Source: Clostridium neonatale (lineage in GTDB: Bacteria; Bacillota; Clostridia; Clostridiales; Clostridiaceae). Taken from it: DNA of 64,000 bases. This document shows, piece after piece, positions 27,360-35,502 of this stretch. The notes beneath the pieces are model-generated. The model did not search any database. It had not been told where the DNA came from and saw only the letters and a program-made list of their open reading frames with translations. Made by a program: the position numbers and the translations under genes. Numbering within the stretch: the first letter of the stretch is position 1; each line of letters opens with the position of its first letter. The stretch lies in assembly GCF_001458595.1 (NCBI RefSeq), contig NZ_LN890327.1, positions 202,178-266,177 of the forward strand, in the 5' to 3' direction.

Positions 27360-28016
27360 ATGTATAATGATGGAATTGTAATTAAGGGCAACAAGGAAGG
27401 CATAAACACACAGATTGACATAAGTAAATTTGCTGATTTTGAAGATATGCTCATGAACCTTATAAAGAAACTTTCTAAGGGAAAACACTTTTATAAGGGA
27501 ACAACACTAATTCTAAAAATTGATTTAAAAGCAATTACTCAGAAAAATGTCCAAACACTTAAAGAAGTGTTATTAAATCAAATTGAATTAAAAGATATTG
27601 TATTAGAAGATATTGAAAAAAATATAGAAAAAGATGAAGAAAAAGATAAAAAAGTATTTTCAGGGGTATATGAAGGAAAAACTAGATTTATAAGGAAAGC
27701 TGTAAGAGGTGGTCAATGTATTAATTACCCAGGCAATATAGTTATTATTGGTGATGTTAATAGTGGTGCTGAAGTTTCTGCAGCGGGTAATGTAATTGTT
27801 TTAGGAACATTAAAAGGAAAAGTAAGCGCGGGAACAAATGGAAATACAAAAGCTTTTATTGCAGCATTTTCACTTCAACCAGAGCTTTTAAAAATAGCAA
27901 AATGTATGGCCATGTCTCCAGATGATACTGGAAAACCTAAATATCCAGAATTAGCAAAGATTAAAGATGGAATAATAATTGTTGAGCCGTATTTACCAAA
28001 TAAATATATATATTAA
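27360..28016 (+). CDS. minC: septum site-determining protein MinC
   Basis: 218 residues. Inhibitor of FtsZ polymerisation recruited to the membrane by MinD. N-terminal domain about 1-100; C-terminal right-handed beta-helix (about 110-215) with RFIRKAVRGGQCINYPGN, VIIGDVNSGAEVSAAGN and VLGTLKGKVSAG, the classic MinC repeats. SD TTGGAGGC before the ATG. It begins the minC-minD-minE unit. Confidence 0.95.
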   Translation: MYNDGIVIKGNKEGINTQIDISKFADFEDMLMNLIKKLSKGKHFYKGTTLILKIDLKAITQKNVQTLKEVLLNQIELKDIVLEDIEKNIEKDEEKDKKVFSGVYEGKTRFIRKAVRGGQCINYPGNIVIIGDVNSGAEVSAAGNVIVLGTLKGKVSAGTNGNTKAFIAAFSLQPELLKIAKCMAMSPDDTGKPKYPELAKIKDGIIIVEPYLPNKYIY

Positions 28017-28037
28017 TGATGTCGGAGGGATTTTTGT

Positions 28038-28835
28038 ATGGGAGTATCTATTGTAATTACTTCAGGAAAAGGTGGAGTAGGAAAGACAACAACAACTGCA
28101 AATATAGGGACAGCGTTAGCTTCACTAGGCAAAAAAGTAGTAGTTGTTGATGGGGATACAGGATTAAGAAATTTAGATGTATTATTGGGATTAGAAAATA
28201 GAATTGTATATACAATAATGGATGTTATAGAAGGCAGATGTAGATTAAAACAAGCTCTTATAAAAGATAAGAGATTCCAAAATTTATGTTTACTTCCAAC
28301 AGCACAAACTAGAGATAAGGATGATATAAGTCCTCAAGAGATGCTAAAAATAGTAAAGGAATTAAAAGAAGAATTTGATTATGTGATTATAGATTCTCCA
28401 GCAGGAATAGAGCAAGGATTTGAAAATGCTGTAATTGGAGCTGATAGAGCAATAGTAGTAGTAAATCCAGAAATAACATCAGTAAGAGATGCAGATAGAG
28501 TTATAGGAAAGCTTGATGCTAAGGGTCTTGATGATCATGCCGTAATAGTAAATAGATTAAACTATCAAATGACGAAAAATGGAGATATGCTAGATGTTTC
28601 TGATATAATAGAAACTTTATCAATAGAACTAATAGGTGTTGTTCCAGATGACAGAAATATTACTGTTTCAACTAATAAGGGTGAACCGATAGTCTTAGAT
28701 GATGGTGCATTTGCAGGAAAAGCGTTTAAGAATATAGCACATAGAATTATGGGAGAAGAAGTTGCATTTTTGGATTTGAATAATGAACAAGAAGGCTTCT
28801 TTACGTCTCTAAAAAAACTATTTAAGCGTAAATAG
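28038..28835 (+). CDS. minD: septum site-determining ATPase MinD
   Basis: 265 residues. Deviant Walker A motif GKGGVGKTTT (residues 10-19, signature Lys11), switch region DSPAGIEQGFENA, VVNPEITSVRDADR, and a C-terminal amphipathic membrane-targeting helix ending FFTSLKKLFKRK. It forms ATP-dependent membrane dimers that recruit MinC and MinE. Spacing to minC is 21 bases and to minE 12 bases. Confidence 0.97.
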   Translation: MGVSIVITSGKGGVGKTTTTANIGTALASLGKKVVVVDGDTGLRNLDVLLGLENRIVYTIMDVIEGRCRLKQALIKDKRFQNLCLLPTAQTRDKDDISPQEMLKIVKELKEEFDYVIIDSPAGIEQGFENAVIGADRAIVVVNPEITSVRDADRVIGKLDAKGLDDHAVIVNRLNYQMTKNGDMLDVSDIIETLSIELIGVVPDDRNITVSTNKGEPIVLDDGAFAGKAFKNIAHRIMGEEVAFLDLNNEQEGFFTSLKKLFKRK

Positions 28836-28847
28836 GGGGAGAGTTAT

Positions 28848-29117
28848 ATGGGATTTTTTAAGAGTTTAAGTAATAAACCAACTCCTAAGGAAGTTGCAAA
28901 AGATAGATTAAAATTGATTCTTATACATGACAGGGGAGAAATTCCTCCAGAAACAATAAAAAAAATAAAAGAAGAAATATTGGAAGTAATCTCTAAATAT
29001 ATAGATATTCAGGTTGATGATGTTGAGATATCAGTAAATAAAAATGATGATGATGAAGGAGATAATTCATCAGCACTTGTTGCCAATATTCCAATAAGAA
29101 ATATACGTGGTAGATAA
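28848..29117 (+). CDS. minE: cell division topological specificity factor MinE
   Basis: 89 residues. Stimulates MinD ATPase and drives Min oscillation. Seen: N-terminal membrane-targeting part MGFFKSLSNKPTPKEVAKDR, the anti-MinCD helix with RLKLILIHDRGEIPPE and the dimerisation domain with IDIQVDDVEISV. The presence of MinE rather than DivIVA/MinJ alone is typical of clostridia. Followed by a terminator. Confidence 0.95.
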   Translation: MGFFKSLSNKPTPKEVAKDRLKLILIHDRGEIPPETIKKIKEEILEVISKYIDIQVDDVEISVNKNDDDEGDNSSALVANIPIRNIRGR

Positions 29118-29132
29118 AAATGAAGTTTTTTG

Positions 29133-29176
29133 GTGGAAATTAACGATGATATAGTTGTTAATTTCTACTTTTTTTT
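29133..29176 (+). terminator. min operon terminator
   Basis: GTGGAAATTAAC (29133-29144) pairs with GTTAATTTCTAC (29157-29168) with one G-T pair, followed by T8. Confidence 0.9.
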
Positions 29177-29350
29177 GTGAAGATATTATGTAAAAGTAAA
29201 TAATTTATTACGAATTTATTATCTTACATGAATTAATATAGAGAATATAATCATAATAATGTATAATTAAATATGCACTTATCAATAAAAATAAATATGA
29301 TTATTTTATTTATGTTTATATCCGTGTATTTAAAGCAAAGAGGTGGAAAT

Positions 29351-30478
29351 GTGTTTAAAAAATTAAAATTAGATACAAAGTTGATAAAAGAAATAGACAA
29401 AACTCTTTTAATTTGTATGATTTTACTTACTCTGTATGGAATATTTAATATATACTTATGTACTAAAGGAGATTATGGATTCTTTTTTGCTAAAAGACAA
29501 TTTATGTGGTTCTTAATTTCCATGGTAGCTTTGTATTTAGTTATAACATTTGATTATACATTTATAATGAATTATGCTCCTATAATTTATTGGGGAACTG
29601 TAGTTCTGCTTATTATAACTAGGTTTGCAGGTGTTGTAGTTAATGGGGCAAGAGGATGGCTAAGGTTTGGACCAATATCATTGCAGCCAGCTGAGTTAGC
29701 AAAGCTAGGAATAATATTTATGCTGGCTAAAAAGCTGGAAGAAATGGATGGTCAGATAAATGATGTAAAGAATTTTTTCACACTGGTATTCTATGCAGCC
29801 ATTCCAGTATTATTTATAATTATTCAACCTGATATGGGAATGACCATGGTTTGTTTCTTCATAGTTCTTGGAATATTTTTTATTGCTGGACTAGATATGA
29901 GAATAATTGGTGGAGGACTTTTAAGTATTGTATTAGCAATAGTTATAGTTTGGAATTCAGGTTTACTTCCTTCTTATCAGAAAGCTAGATTTACAGGATT
30001 CTTAAATCCAGCTGCTGATGATAGTGATACAGGATATCACTTAACACAGTCACTTATAAGCATAGGATCAGGTGGCATTCTTGGAAGTAGACCGTCTATA
30101 AAAAATGATAGCAGTACAGGTTATGCAGCTCAAAATGTACCAGAAATACAAACAGACTTTATATTTGCTGCAATAGCAGAACAATATGGATTTTTGGGAG
30201 CTATGCTATTAATAGTATTATATGGATTTTTAATATATAAGATGATAGCAATAGCTAGAACTTCAAAAGATCTATTTGGATCAATAATATGTGTAGGAAT
30301 AATTTCATACTTCTTACACGCTATACTGCAGAATATTGGTATGACTATAGGATTGCTGCCTATAACAGGAATAACTCTGCCTCTTATAAGTTATGGTGGA
30401 AGTTCACTTTTAACTACTATTATTTCAGTTGGATTAGTATTAAATGTAGGTATGAGAAGAAAGAAAATATATTTTTAA
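29351..30478 (+). CDS. rodA: rod-shape SEDS glycosyltransferase RodA
   Basis: 375 residues, polytopic (about ten membrane helices) SEDS-family peptidoglycan polymerase that works with PBP2. Seen: NGARGWLRFGPISLQPAELAK (FtsW/RodA signature), QPDMGMTMV with the conserved catalytic-region Asp, and the C-terminal GITLPLISYGGSSLL. Start chosen: GTG at 29351, seven bases after GAGGTGG; a longer reading from 29273 adds 26 residues without ribosome site and is not RodA-like. Transcribed separately from minCDE and closed by its own terminator. Confidence 0.93.
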   Translation: MFKKLKLDTKLIKEIDKTLLICMILLTLYGIFNIYLCTKGDYGFFFAKRQFMWFLISMVALYLVITFDYTFIMNYAPIIYWGTVVLLIITRFAGVVVNGARGWLRFGPISLQPAELAKLGIIFMLAKKLEEMDGQINDVKNFFTLVFYAAIPVLFIIIQPDMGMTMVCFFIVLGIFFIAGLDMRIIGGGLLSIVLAIVIVWNSGLLPSYQKARFTGFLNPAADDSDTGYHLTQSLISIGSGGILGSRPSIKNDSSTGYAAQNVPEIQTDFIFAAIAEQYGFLGAMLLIVLYGFLIYKMIAIARTSKDLFGSIICVGIISYFLHAILQNIGMTIGLLPITGITLPLISYGGSSLLTTIISVGLVLNVGMRRKKIYF

Positions 30479-30489
30479 TGAGTTTAATT

Positions 30490-30528
30490 GGGATGTCGCA
30501 TTAAATAATCTGCGGCACCCCTTTTTTG
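30490..30528 (+). terminator. rodA terminator
   Basis: GGGATGTCGCA (30490-30500) pairs with TGCGGCACCC(C) (30511-30521) through G-T pairs, followed by T6. Confidence 0.9.
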
Positions 30529-30805
30529 TTATATTATACATTGATTTTGCTAAGGTAAAATTTAATGTTTTATACTTTTAACTTAAGTTAATTCTAAATA
30601 TTCACTTTTAGTTATTATCTATTTATAAACTATGTTTTGCAAATACGATAGTTCTATTTTGGGGTAATGTAAATTATTTTTAGAACAGCAATGTGCAATA
30701 ATTAAATAAAGAATAATTATATATAATACTTATGAAATATATCTTTCATATTATCCTCTTTAGAAAAATATAATTAAATATATAAAAGAAGAAGGGGCGA
30801 GGGTG

Positions 30806-31282
30806 ATGAACGATTATAGAGAAGCTTATGAAAATTATTATAGAAATATAAATAAAAAAACTAATGTAAATATCCAAGAAGATAAAAGTTCATTTTGGTC
30901 TAAAAATAAAGTGAAAAATTATAGAAGCAATAATAAAATTGAAGGTTTAGTATCTAAAGAATATTGGATTAAGCGTGTTGAGAGAGAAGTGGCAGGATCA
31001 GCTGTTATTATAGTGATTCTTTTTGGGCTCAAATGTTTTCCATCAGAAGGCACAACATCTCTATATATTAAATGTAAGAATATATTGAATACAAATTTAA
31101 CATATGATCAATCAGTAGATATACTAAAAGGTATTGAAATAGGAACATTTAAAGGACAGAATTTTAATATAAATGGATTTACTTTTGATAATTTAAAAAA
31201 AGAAAATGTGAAGAAAGAATTTATTGACTGTATGAATTATATTAAAGATAATTCATTTAAGGTTGAAGAAAAAGAAATTTAA
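30806..31282 (+). CDS. hypothetical membrane protein in the SpoIVFA position
   Basis: 158 residues. A charged N-terminal region (about 1-58) ending ERE, one membrane helix (about 62-80, GSAVIIVILFGLKCF), then a short extracytoplasmic part of about 75 residues. It lies 38 bases before the SpoIVFB-type protease, where B. subtilis has spoIVFA, the membrane inhibitor/assembly factor of SpoIVFB. Unlike Bacillus SpoIVFA (about 264 residues) it has no recognisable LytM/M23 domain. I infer it is the clostridial equivalent. The ATG at 30806 is preferred over the GTG one codon upstream; both follow a G-rich ribosome site. Confidence 0.75.
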   Translation: MNDYREAYENYYRNINKKTNVNIQEDKSSFWSKNKVKNYRSNNKIEGLVSKEYWIKRVEREVAGSAVIIVILFGLKCFPSEGTTSLYIKCKNILNTNLTYDQSVDILKGIEIGTFKGQNFNINGFTFDNLKKENVKKEFIDCMNYIKDNSFKVEEKEI

Positions 31283-31320
31283 AGAACGTTTGGCAAGCAA
31301 TTTGTAGAGGTTGTATTTTA

Positions 31321-32169
31321 ATGAAGAAAAAATATAGAGTAATCATACTACAAATCCTTATTCTTATATTTATTATAAGTATAAATGGGAATTTTTTAAT
31401 AGGTGTATTTTGGATTACGCTACATGAACTTTCTCATATCGTTATTGCAAGTAGTTATGGATGTAAGTTTAATAATTTCAAAATTAATGTTCTTGGTGCT
31501 AAAGCTGAAATATGTGAAATAGAGGAATTGTCTGAAAAAAGGAAATTAAATGTTTATTTAGCAGGCCCATGCTTTAATTTTATTATTGCGATGATGATGT
31601 ATATTTTAAATTATAAATATAACTTGGTAATTTTTGAAAATAGCGTGAAAATAAATTTGAGTTTGGGATTATTTAATTTATTGCCTGCATATCCATTAGA
31701 TGGATCAAGAATATGTGAAATATTGCTAACTAGAAGATATTTATATAGAAAGACAAAAAGTATTGTTGTTATTTTAAGTATTATTATTTCAATAATGCTG
31801 TTTCTTTTCGGAACTAGTATTATGATATTTTTACATAAAGTAAATATAAGTTTTTTCATGGCTTCTGTATTGATGATTTATACCTCAATTTTAGAAAAAC
31901 AAAAAACAATGTATATAATAATGGGAGATATCTTTAAGAAATTAAAAAAATTAAAAAAATATGGCTATATAGAAAATAAAAGTATATCTATTTATTATAA
32001 AAAAGGATTGGTTAATGTATTAACTTTAGTAGATAAAAATAAGTTTAATATTTTTTATGTGTTAGATGATAATATGAAGGTTGTTGGAACTGTATGTGAA
32101 GATGAACTCATAGAAGCATTAAAGGAATATGGGAATATAAGTCTAGAGGAGTATATGAAGCTAAGATAG
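31321..32169 (+). CDS. spoIVFB: M50 intramembrane metalloprotease, SpoIVFB type
   Basis: 282 residues. Site-2-type protease expected to release mature sigma-K in the mother cell. Seen: HELSH zinc motif at residues 35-39 in a membrane helix, a second motif LLPAYPLDGSR with the third zinc ligand D127, several further helices up to about residue 190, and a C-terminal cytosolic CBS-like region (about 205-280), as in B. subtilis SpoIVFB. Neighbour upstream is the SpoIVFA-position protein, and the whole order minCD-spoIVFAB-rplU is as in Bacillus. Confidence 0.9.
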   Translation: MKKKYRVIILQILILIFIISINGNFLIGVFWITLHELSHIVIASSYGCKFNNFKINVLGAKAEICEIEELSEKRKLNVYLAGPCFNFIIAMMMYILNYKYNLVIFENSVKINLSLGLFNLLPAYPLDGSRICEILLTRRYLYRKTKSIVVILSIIISIMLFLFGTSIMIFLHKVNISFFMASVLMIYTSILEKQKTMYIIMGDIFKKLKKLKKYGYIENKSISIYYKKGLVNVLTLVDKNKFNIFYVLDDNMKVVGTVCEDELIEALKEYGNISLEEYMKLR

Positions 32170-32326
32170 TAATATATATTGTTTTAAGAACAGGGGCTTA
32201 TTATAAAAGATATTTAATTTTTTTTAACGCATAGGAAAGTATAAAATTTTTATCATAGCAAAAAACTTAAGAATAGAGCTATTCTGTAACTTAGATAGTC
32301 CAATACGTTAAAAAAATTATAGTCCC

Positions 32327-32470
32327 GCAAAAGAACCCAAAAGCAAGTTTTGGAACCTTTTGCATGGGTAAAAAAAGTGGCTTCTTATTTAAAAATGTGT
32401 TTGAGTAGTTGCTTATTTATAGTGTTAAGGTTTATATTTTACGTATAAAGCGTGGCGAAGCCACTTTTTT
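32327..32470 (+). ncRNA. candidate structured RNA with terminal hairpin
   Basis: Two nested elements. First, GCAAAAG (32327-32333) pairs with CTTTTGC (32357-32363), with CCAAAA/TTTTGG continuing the stem around a GCAAG loop. Second, AAAAAAGTGGCTTC (32371-32384) is the exact complement of GAAGCCACTTTTTT (32457-32470); alternatively the right arm folds locally as GTGGC-GAA-GCCAC followed by T6, a classic terminator. Two mutually exclusive folds sharing one arm are what an attenuator or riboswitch looks like, but no known class is recognised and no coding gene follows directly. Confidence 0.45.
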
Positions 32471-32648
32471 ATTAAATTTAGTAAATGAAATCATATTTCA
32501 TAGGAACAGTTCATATGCATCATAAGAAATTAAAAGATTCAAATAATTATATATTTAATATAGTAAAAAGTATTAATAGTTGTCAAAAATATCATTATTC
32601 CAATAATAATATAATTATGTTAGAATAGGTATAGTAATTTAGAGGAGG

Positions 32649-32672
32649 GAAGTATAAATAGTACTTCTTTTT
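32649..32672 (+). terminator. leader hairpin upstream of the radical SAM gene
   Basis: GAAGTA-TAAATA-GTACTTC followed by six T. It could be a weak terminator or attenuator about 185 bases ahead of the radical SAM start codon. Confidence 0.4.
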
Positions 32673-32853
32673 TCTATTTAAGGAATTATTCAAATTAGAC
32701 ATATTATAAATATGGATATACTTATGATAGTATAGTTATATACAGAAATAGAGGATTATTCATATAAAATGTGGATAACTTAAGAAAATAAATCTAATTT
32801 GTGGATAAAGTTTCAGATTATAAAATAGAGTACTTTTAAGGAGGAAATAGTTA

Positions 32854-34710
32854 ATGAATAAAATTTCAGATGATATTCTATTTAAGGTTGAAAAGCCAAG
32901 TAGGTATATTGGTGGAGAATTAAATGAAATTGTTAAAGATCCGAAATCAGTTGACATAAGATTTGCATTTTGTTTCCCAGATGTTTATGAGGTTGGAATG
33001 TCTCATTTAGGAAGCAGAATACTTTACCATACTATCAATTTAAGAGAAGATACATATTGTGAAAGAACTTTCGCACCATGGCCAGATATGGAAGCCTTAA
33101 TGAGGGATAAGAATATTCCTTTATTTACATTAGAAACTAAAGATTCATTAAATGATTTTGATATCTTAGGATTTACTCTTCAATATGAAATGAGTTATAC
33201 AAACATGCTTAATATGCTTGATATGTGTAATATACCATTAAGAACATCTGAAAGAGGAGAAGATTATCCTATAATTATGGCTGGTGGACCTTGTGCATAT
33301 AATCCGGAACCTTTATATGATGTTGTTGATTTCTTTGAAATAGGTGAAGGTGAAGAAATCATGAACGATGTTTTAGACGTTTACAAACAATTTAAAAAAG
33401 AAAACAAAAGTAAAGCAGAGTTTTTAAGGGAAATAGCTAAAATAGAAGGAGTATATGTTCCATCATTATATGAAGTTACTTATAACGAAGATAATACAAT
33501 AAAAGAATTTAAACCTAAGTATGAGGATGTACCTGCAAAGGTTAAAAAGAGAATAATAAATAACTATACAGCAGTAGAATTTCCAGAAGATATAATAGTT
33601 CCTTATACTGATATAGTTCATGATAGAATAGTTTTAGAAACATTTAGAGGATGTACTAATGGATGCAGATTCTGTCAGGCAGGAATGATATACAGACCGG
33701 TTAGAGAAAAGACTAGAGAAGATTTAGTTAAGCAAGCGAGAAAGTTAGTTGAAAATACAGGTTATGATGAAATATCACTTTCTTCATTAAGTACTTGCGA
33801 CTATTCAGATATAAAAGAATTAATACATGATTTAATGGAGGAACATGAACCAGATAAAGTTGGGGTAGCACTTCCATCAATTAGAGTTGATGCCTTTTCT
33901 GTTGACTTAATTAAGGAAATTCAAAAGGTAAGAAAGACAGGTTTAACTTTTGCACCAGAAGCAGGATCTCAAAGAATGAGAGACATTATAAATAAGGGGT
34001 TAACAGAAGATAGAATCCTTGAAGCTGCAAGAAGTGCCTTTGAAGCAGGCTGGAGAACTCTTAAACTTTACTTTATGGTTGGTCTTCCTTATGAAGAATT
34101 AGATGATTGTAGAGGAATAGGCGAGCTTGCAGAAAAAATGGTTAAGGAATATGCAGAGATTCCAAAAGGAAAAAATAATAAAGGACTTAGAATAACAGTA
34201 AGTACATCTATACTTGTGCCAAAGCCATTTACACCATTCCAATGGGCACCTATGGCAAGAATTGAAGATGTTAATAAGAAGATTGAAGCTGTTAAAGGAT
34301 CAATTAAATCTAAATGTATAGTTTATAACTATCATGAACAAAAGACATCATACATGGAATCAGTGTTTGCAAGAGGAGATAGAAGACTTTGTGATGTTCT
34401 TATAAAAGCTTTTGAAAAAGGTGCAAGATTTGATGGATGGACTCAGTATTTCAATTTCGACTATTGGACAGAAGCATTAAACGAATGTAATGTTGATGGA
34501 GACTTCTATGCATATAGAGAAAGAACATATGATGAAATATTACCATGGGATTTCATAGATATTGGAGTTACAAGAAAATATCTTGAAAGAGAAAATGAAA
34601 AAGCTAAAAAAGCAGAGCTTACTCAAAACTGTAGAAAAGGATGTACAGGATGTGGAGTAAATGTAAACTTTAAAGATGGGAAGTGTTTTGAAGGTGCGAT
34701 ACTTAATTAA
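32854..34710 (+). CDS. B12-binding-type radical SAM protein (TIGR03960 family)
   Basis: 618 residues. N-terminal B12-binding-like Rossmann region (about 30-190, FAFCFPDVYEVGMSHLGSR) and a radical SAM core (about 255-480) whose cluster cysteines are C267, C271 and C274 in GCTNGCRFCQAG. The C-terminal part ends in a Cys-rich tail CRKGCTGCGVNV. The family is very often paired with the DUF2344 protein that follows here, and both often precede ribonuclease G and rplU. The reaction is unknown. SD AAGGAGGA precedes the ATG by 8 bases. Confidence 0.9.
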   Translation: MNKISDDILFKVEKPSRYIGGELNEIVKDPKSVDIRFAFCFPDVYEVGMSHLGSRILYHTINLREDTYCERTFAPWPDMEALMRDKNIPLFTLETKDSLNDFDILGFTLQYEMSYTNMLNMLDMCNIPLRTSERGEDYPIIMAGGPCAYNPEPLYDVVDFFEIGEGEEIMNDVLDVYKQFKKENKSKAEFLREIAKIEGVYVPSLYEVTYNEDNTIKEFKPKYEDVPAKVKKRIINNYTAVEFPEDIIVPYTDIVHDRIVLETFRGCTNGCRFCQAGMIYRPVREKTREDLVKQARKLVENTGYDEISLSSLSTCDYSDIKELIHDLMEEHEPDKVGVALPSIRVDAFSVDLIKEIQKVRKTGLTFAPEAGSQRMRDIINKGLTEDRILEAARSAFEAGWRTLKLYFMVGLPYEELDDCRGIGELAEKMVKEYAEIPKGKNNKGLRITVSTSILVPKPFTPFQWAPMARIEDVNKKIEAVKGSIKSKCIVYNYHEQKTSYMESVFARGDRRLCDVLIKAFEKGARFDGWTQYFNFDYWTEALNECNVDGDFYAYRERTYDEILPWDFIDIGVTRKYLERENEKAKKAELTQNCRKGCTGCGVNVNFKDGKCFEGAILN

Positions 34711-35401
34711 ATTTACTAAGGAACCAAATATAAAATTTATTTCTCATTTAGATGTACTGAGAACAATTCAAAGAAATATAAGAAGAGCAGATCTTCCAAT
34801 AGAATATTCACAAGGATTTAATCCACATATGGCAACATCAATTGCGCAGCCATTGTCAGTAGGAGTTTATTCTAGTGGTGAATATATGGATATGGTTTTG
34901 ACTAGAGAAATGAATGAGGAAGAAATAATAAAAAGATTGAATGAGACAGCTCCAAGTGGAATTAAATATATAAGTGCATTGGCTATTCCATATGTTGAGG
35001 GACAAAAGAAAGTGCCTCAAGCTATGGCAATGATAGATGCAGCAAGATATATAATAAAAATAAAATATACACAGATAGATAATGTAGAAACTGAAATGAA
35101 TAAACTTTTGGAAAAAAACCAATGGAATACAATAAAGAAAAGTAAAAAAGGTTCAAAAGAAGTTGATATAAAAACTTTTATTAAAGAATTTAGTTTTTGG
35201 ATTAAAGATGAATATTTAGTTATAAATACATTAATAAGTACTGGAAGTAGAGAACATTTAAGTGCAGAGTTATTAGTTAGATATATTCAAGAGAATACAA
35301 CAAACGCAGATTTAGATGCTTTTGTTGATACGAAAAGAGAAGAAATGTATTTTTATAAAAAAGAAGATAAGCTAGTACCATTATATAAATGTTTAGAATA
35401 G
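34688..35401 (+). CDS. TIGR03936/DUF2344 radical-SAM-associated protein
   Basis: 237 residues. Partner of the preceding radical SAM protein, of unknown function. Seen: KVRYLIKFTKEPNIKFISHLD, a signature N terminus here as residues 2-22, then LRTIQRNIRRADLPIEYSQG and FNPHMATSIAQPLSVG. The frame overlaps the end of the radical SAM gene. The start is unsure: TTG at 34688 fits the family's usual N terminus (MKVRYLIKF), while an in-frame ATG at 34676 adds four residues. Overlap shows translational coupling. Confidence 0.88.
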   Translation: MKVRYLIKFTKEPNIKFISHLDVLRTIQRNIRRADLPIEYSQGFNPHMATSIAQPLSVGVYSSGEYMDMVLTREMNEEEIIKRLNETAPSGIKYISALAIPYVEGQKKVPQAMAMIDAARYIIKIKYTQIDNVETEMNKLLEKNQWNTIKKSKKGSKEVDIKTFIKEFSFWIKDEYLVINTLISTGSREHLSAELLVRYIQENTTNADLDAFVDTKREEMYFYKKEDKLVPLYKCLE

Positions 35402-35500
35402 TTAAGAGTTGACAGTGCACAGTTGACAGTTAAGAGGTCAACTGTCAAAGTAATTGTGAATTTTGAATTGTGAATTGTGAATTGAAAAAGGGTGGTGATT
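35400..35500. repeat. intergenic cluster of short direct and inverted repeats
   Basis: Between the DUF2344 gene and rng, GTTGACAGT occurs twice, and TTGACAGT (35423-35430) forms a perfect 8-bp dyad with ACTGTCAA (35441-35448). It is followed by GAATTGTGAATTGTGAATTG-type repeats. The string AGTGCACAGTTGACAG is close in wording to AATGCACAGTTCACAA at 40113-40128, so both probably belong to one dispersed repeat family. Confidence 0.6.
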
Positions 35501-35502
35501 TT

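Larger units (their letters stand above)
32170..32853. other. 684-bp intergenic region with several RNA-type hairpins
   Basis: No gene is seen. It contains the structured block at 32327-32470 and a terminator-like hairpin at 32649-32666 followed by T6 inside the leader of the radical SAM gene. The remaining sequence is AT-rich with many TATAAT-like strings. Confidence 0.6.

Noticed and set aside
29273..29350. N-terminal extension of RodA from an upstream ATG
   Set aside because: No ribosome site and not RodA-like; the GTG at 29351 has GAGGTGG at proper distance.
32760..32957. Minus-strand 65-codon frame at the start of the radical SAM gene
   Set aside because: Overlaps the real start and ribosome site on the other strand; no supporting features.
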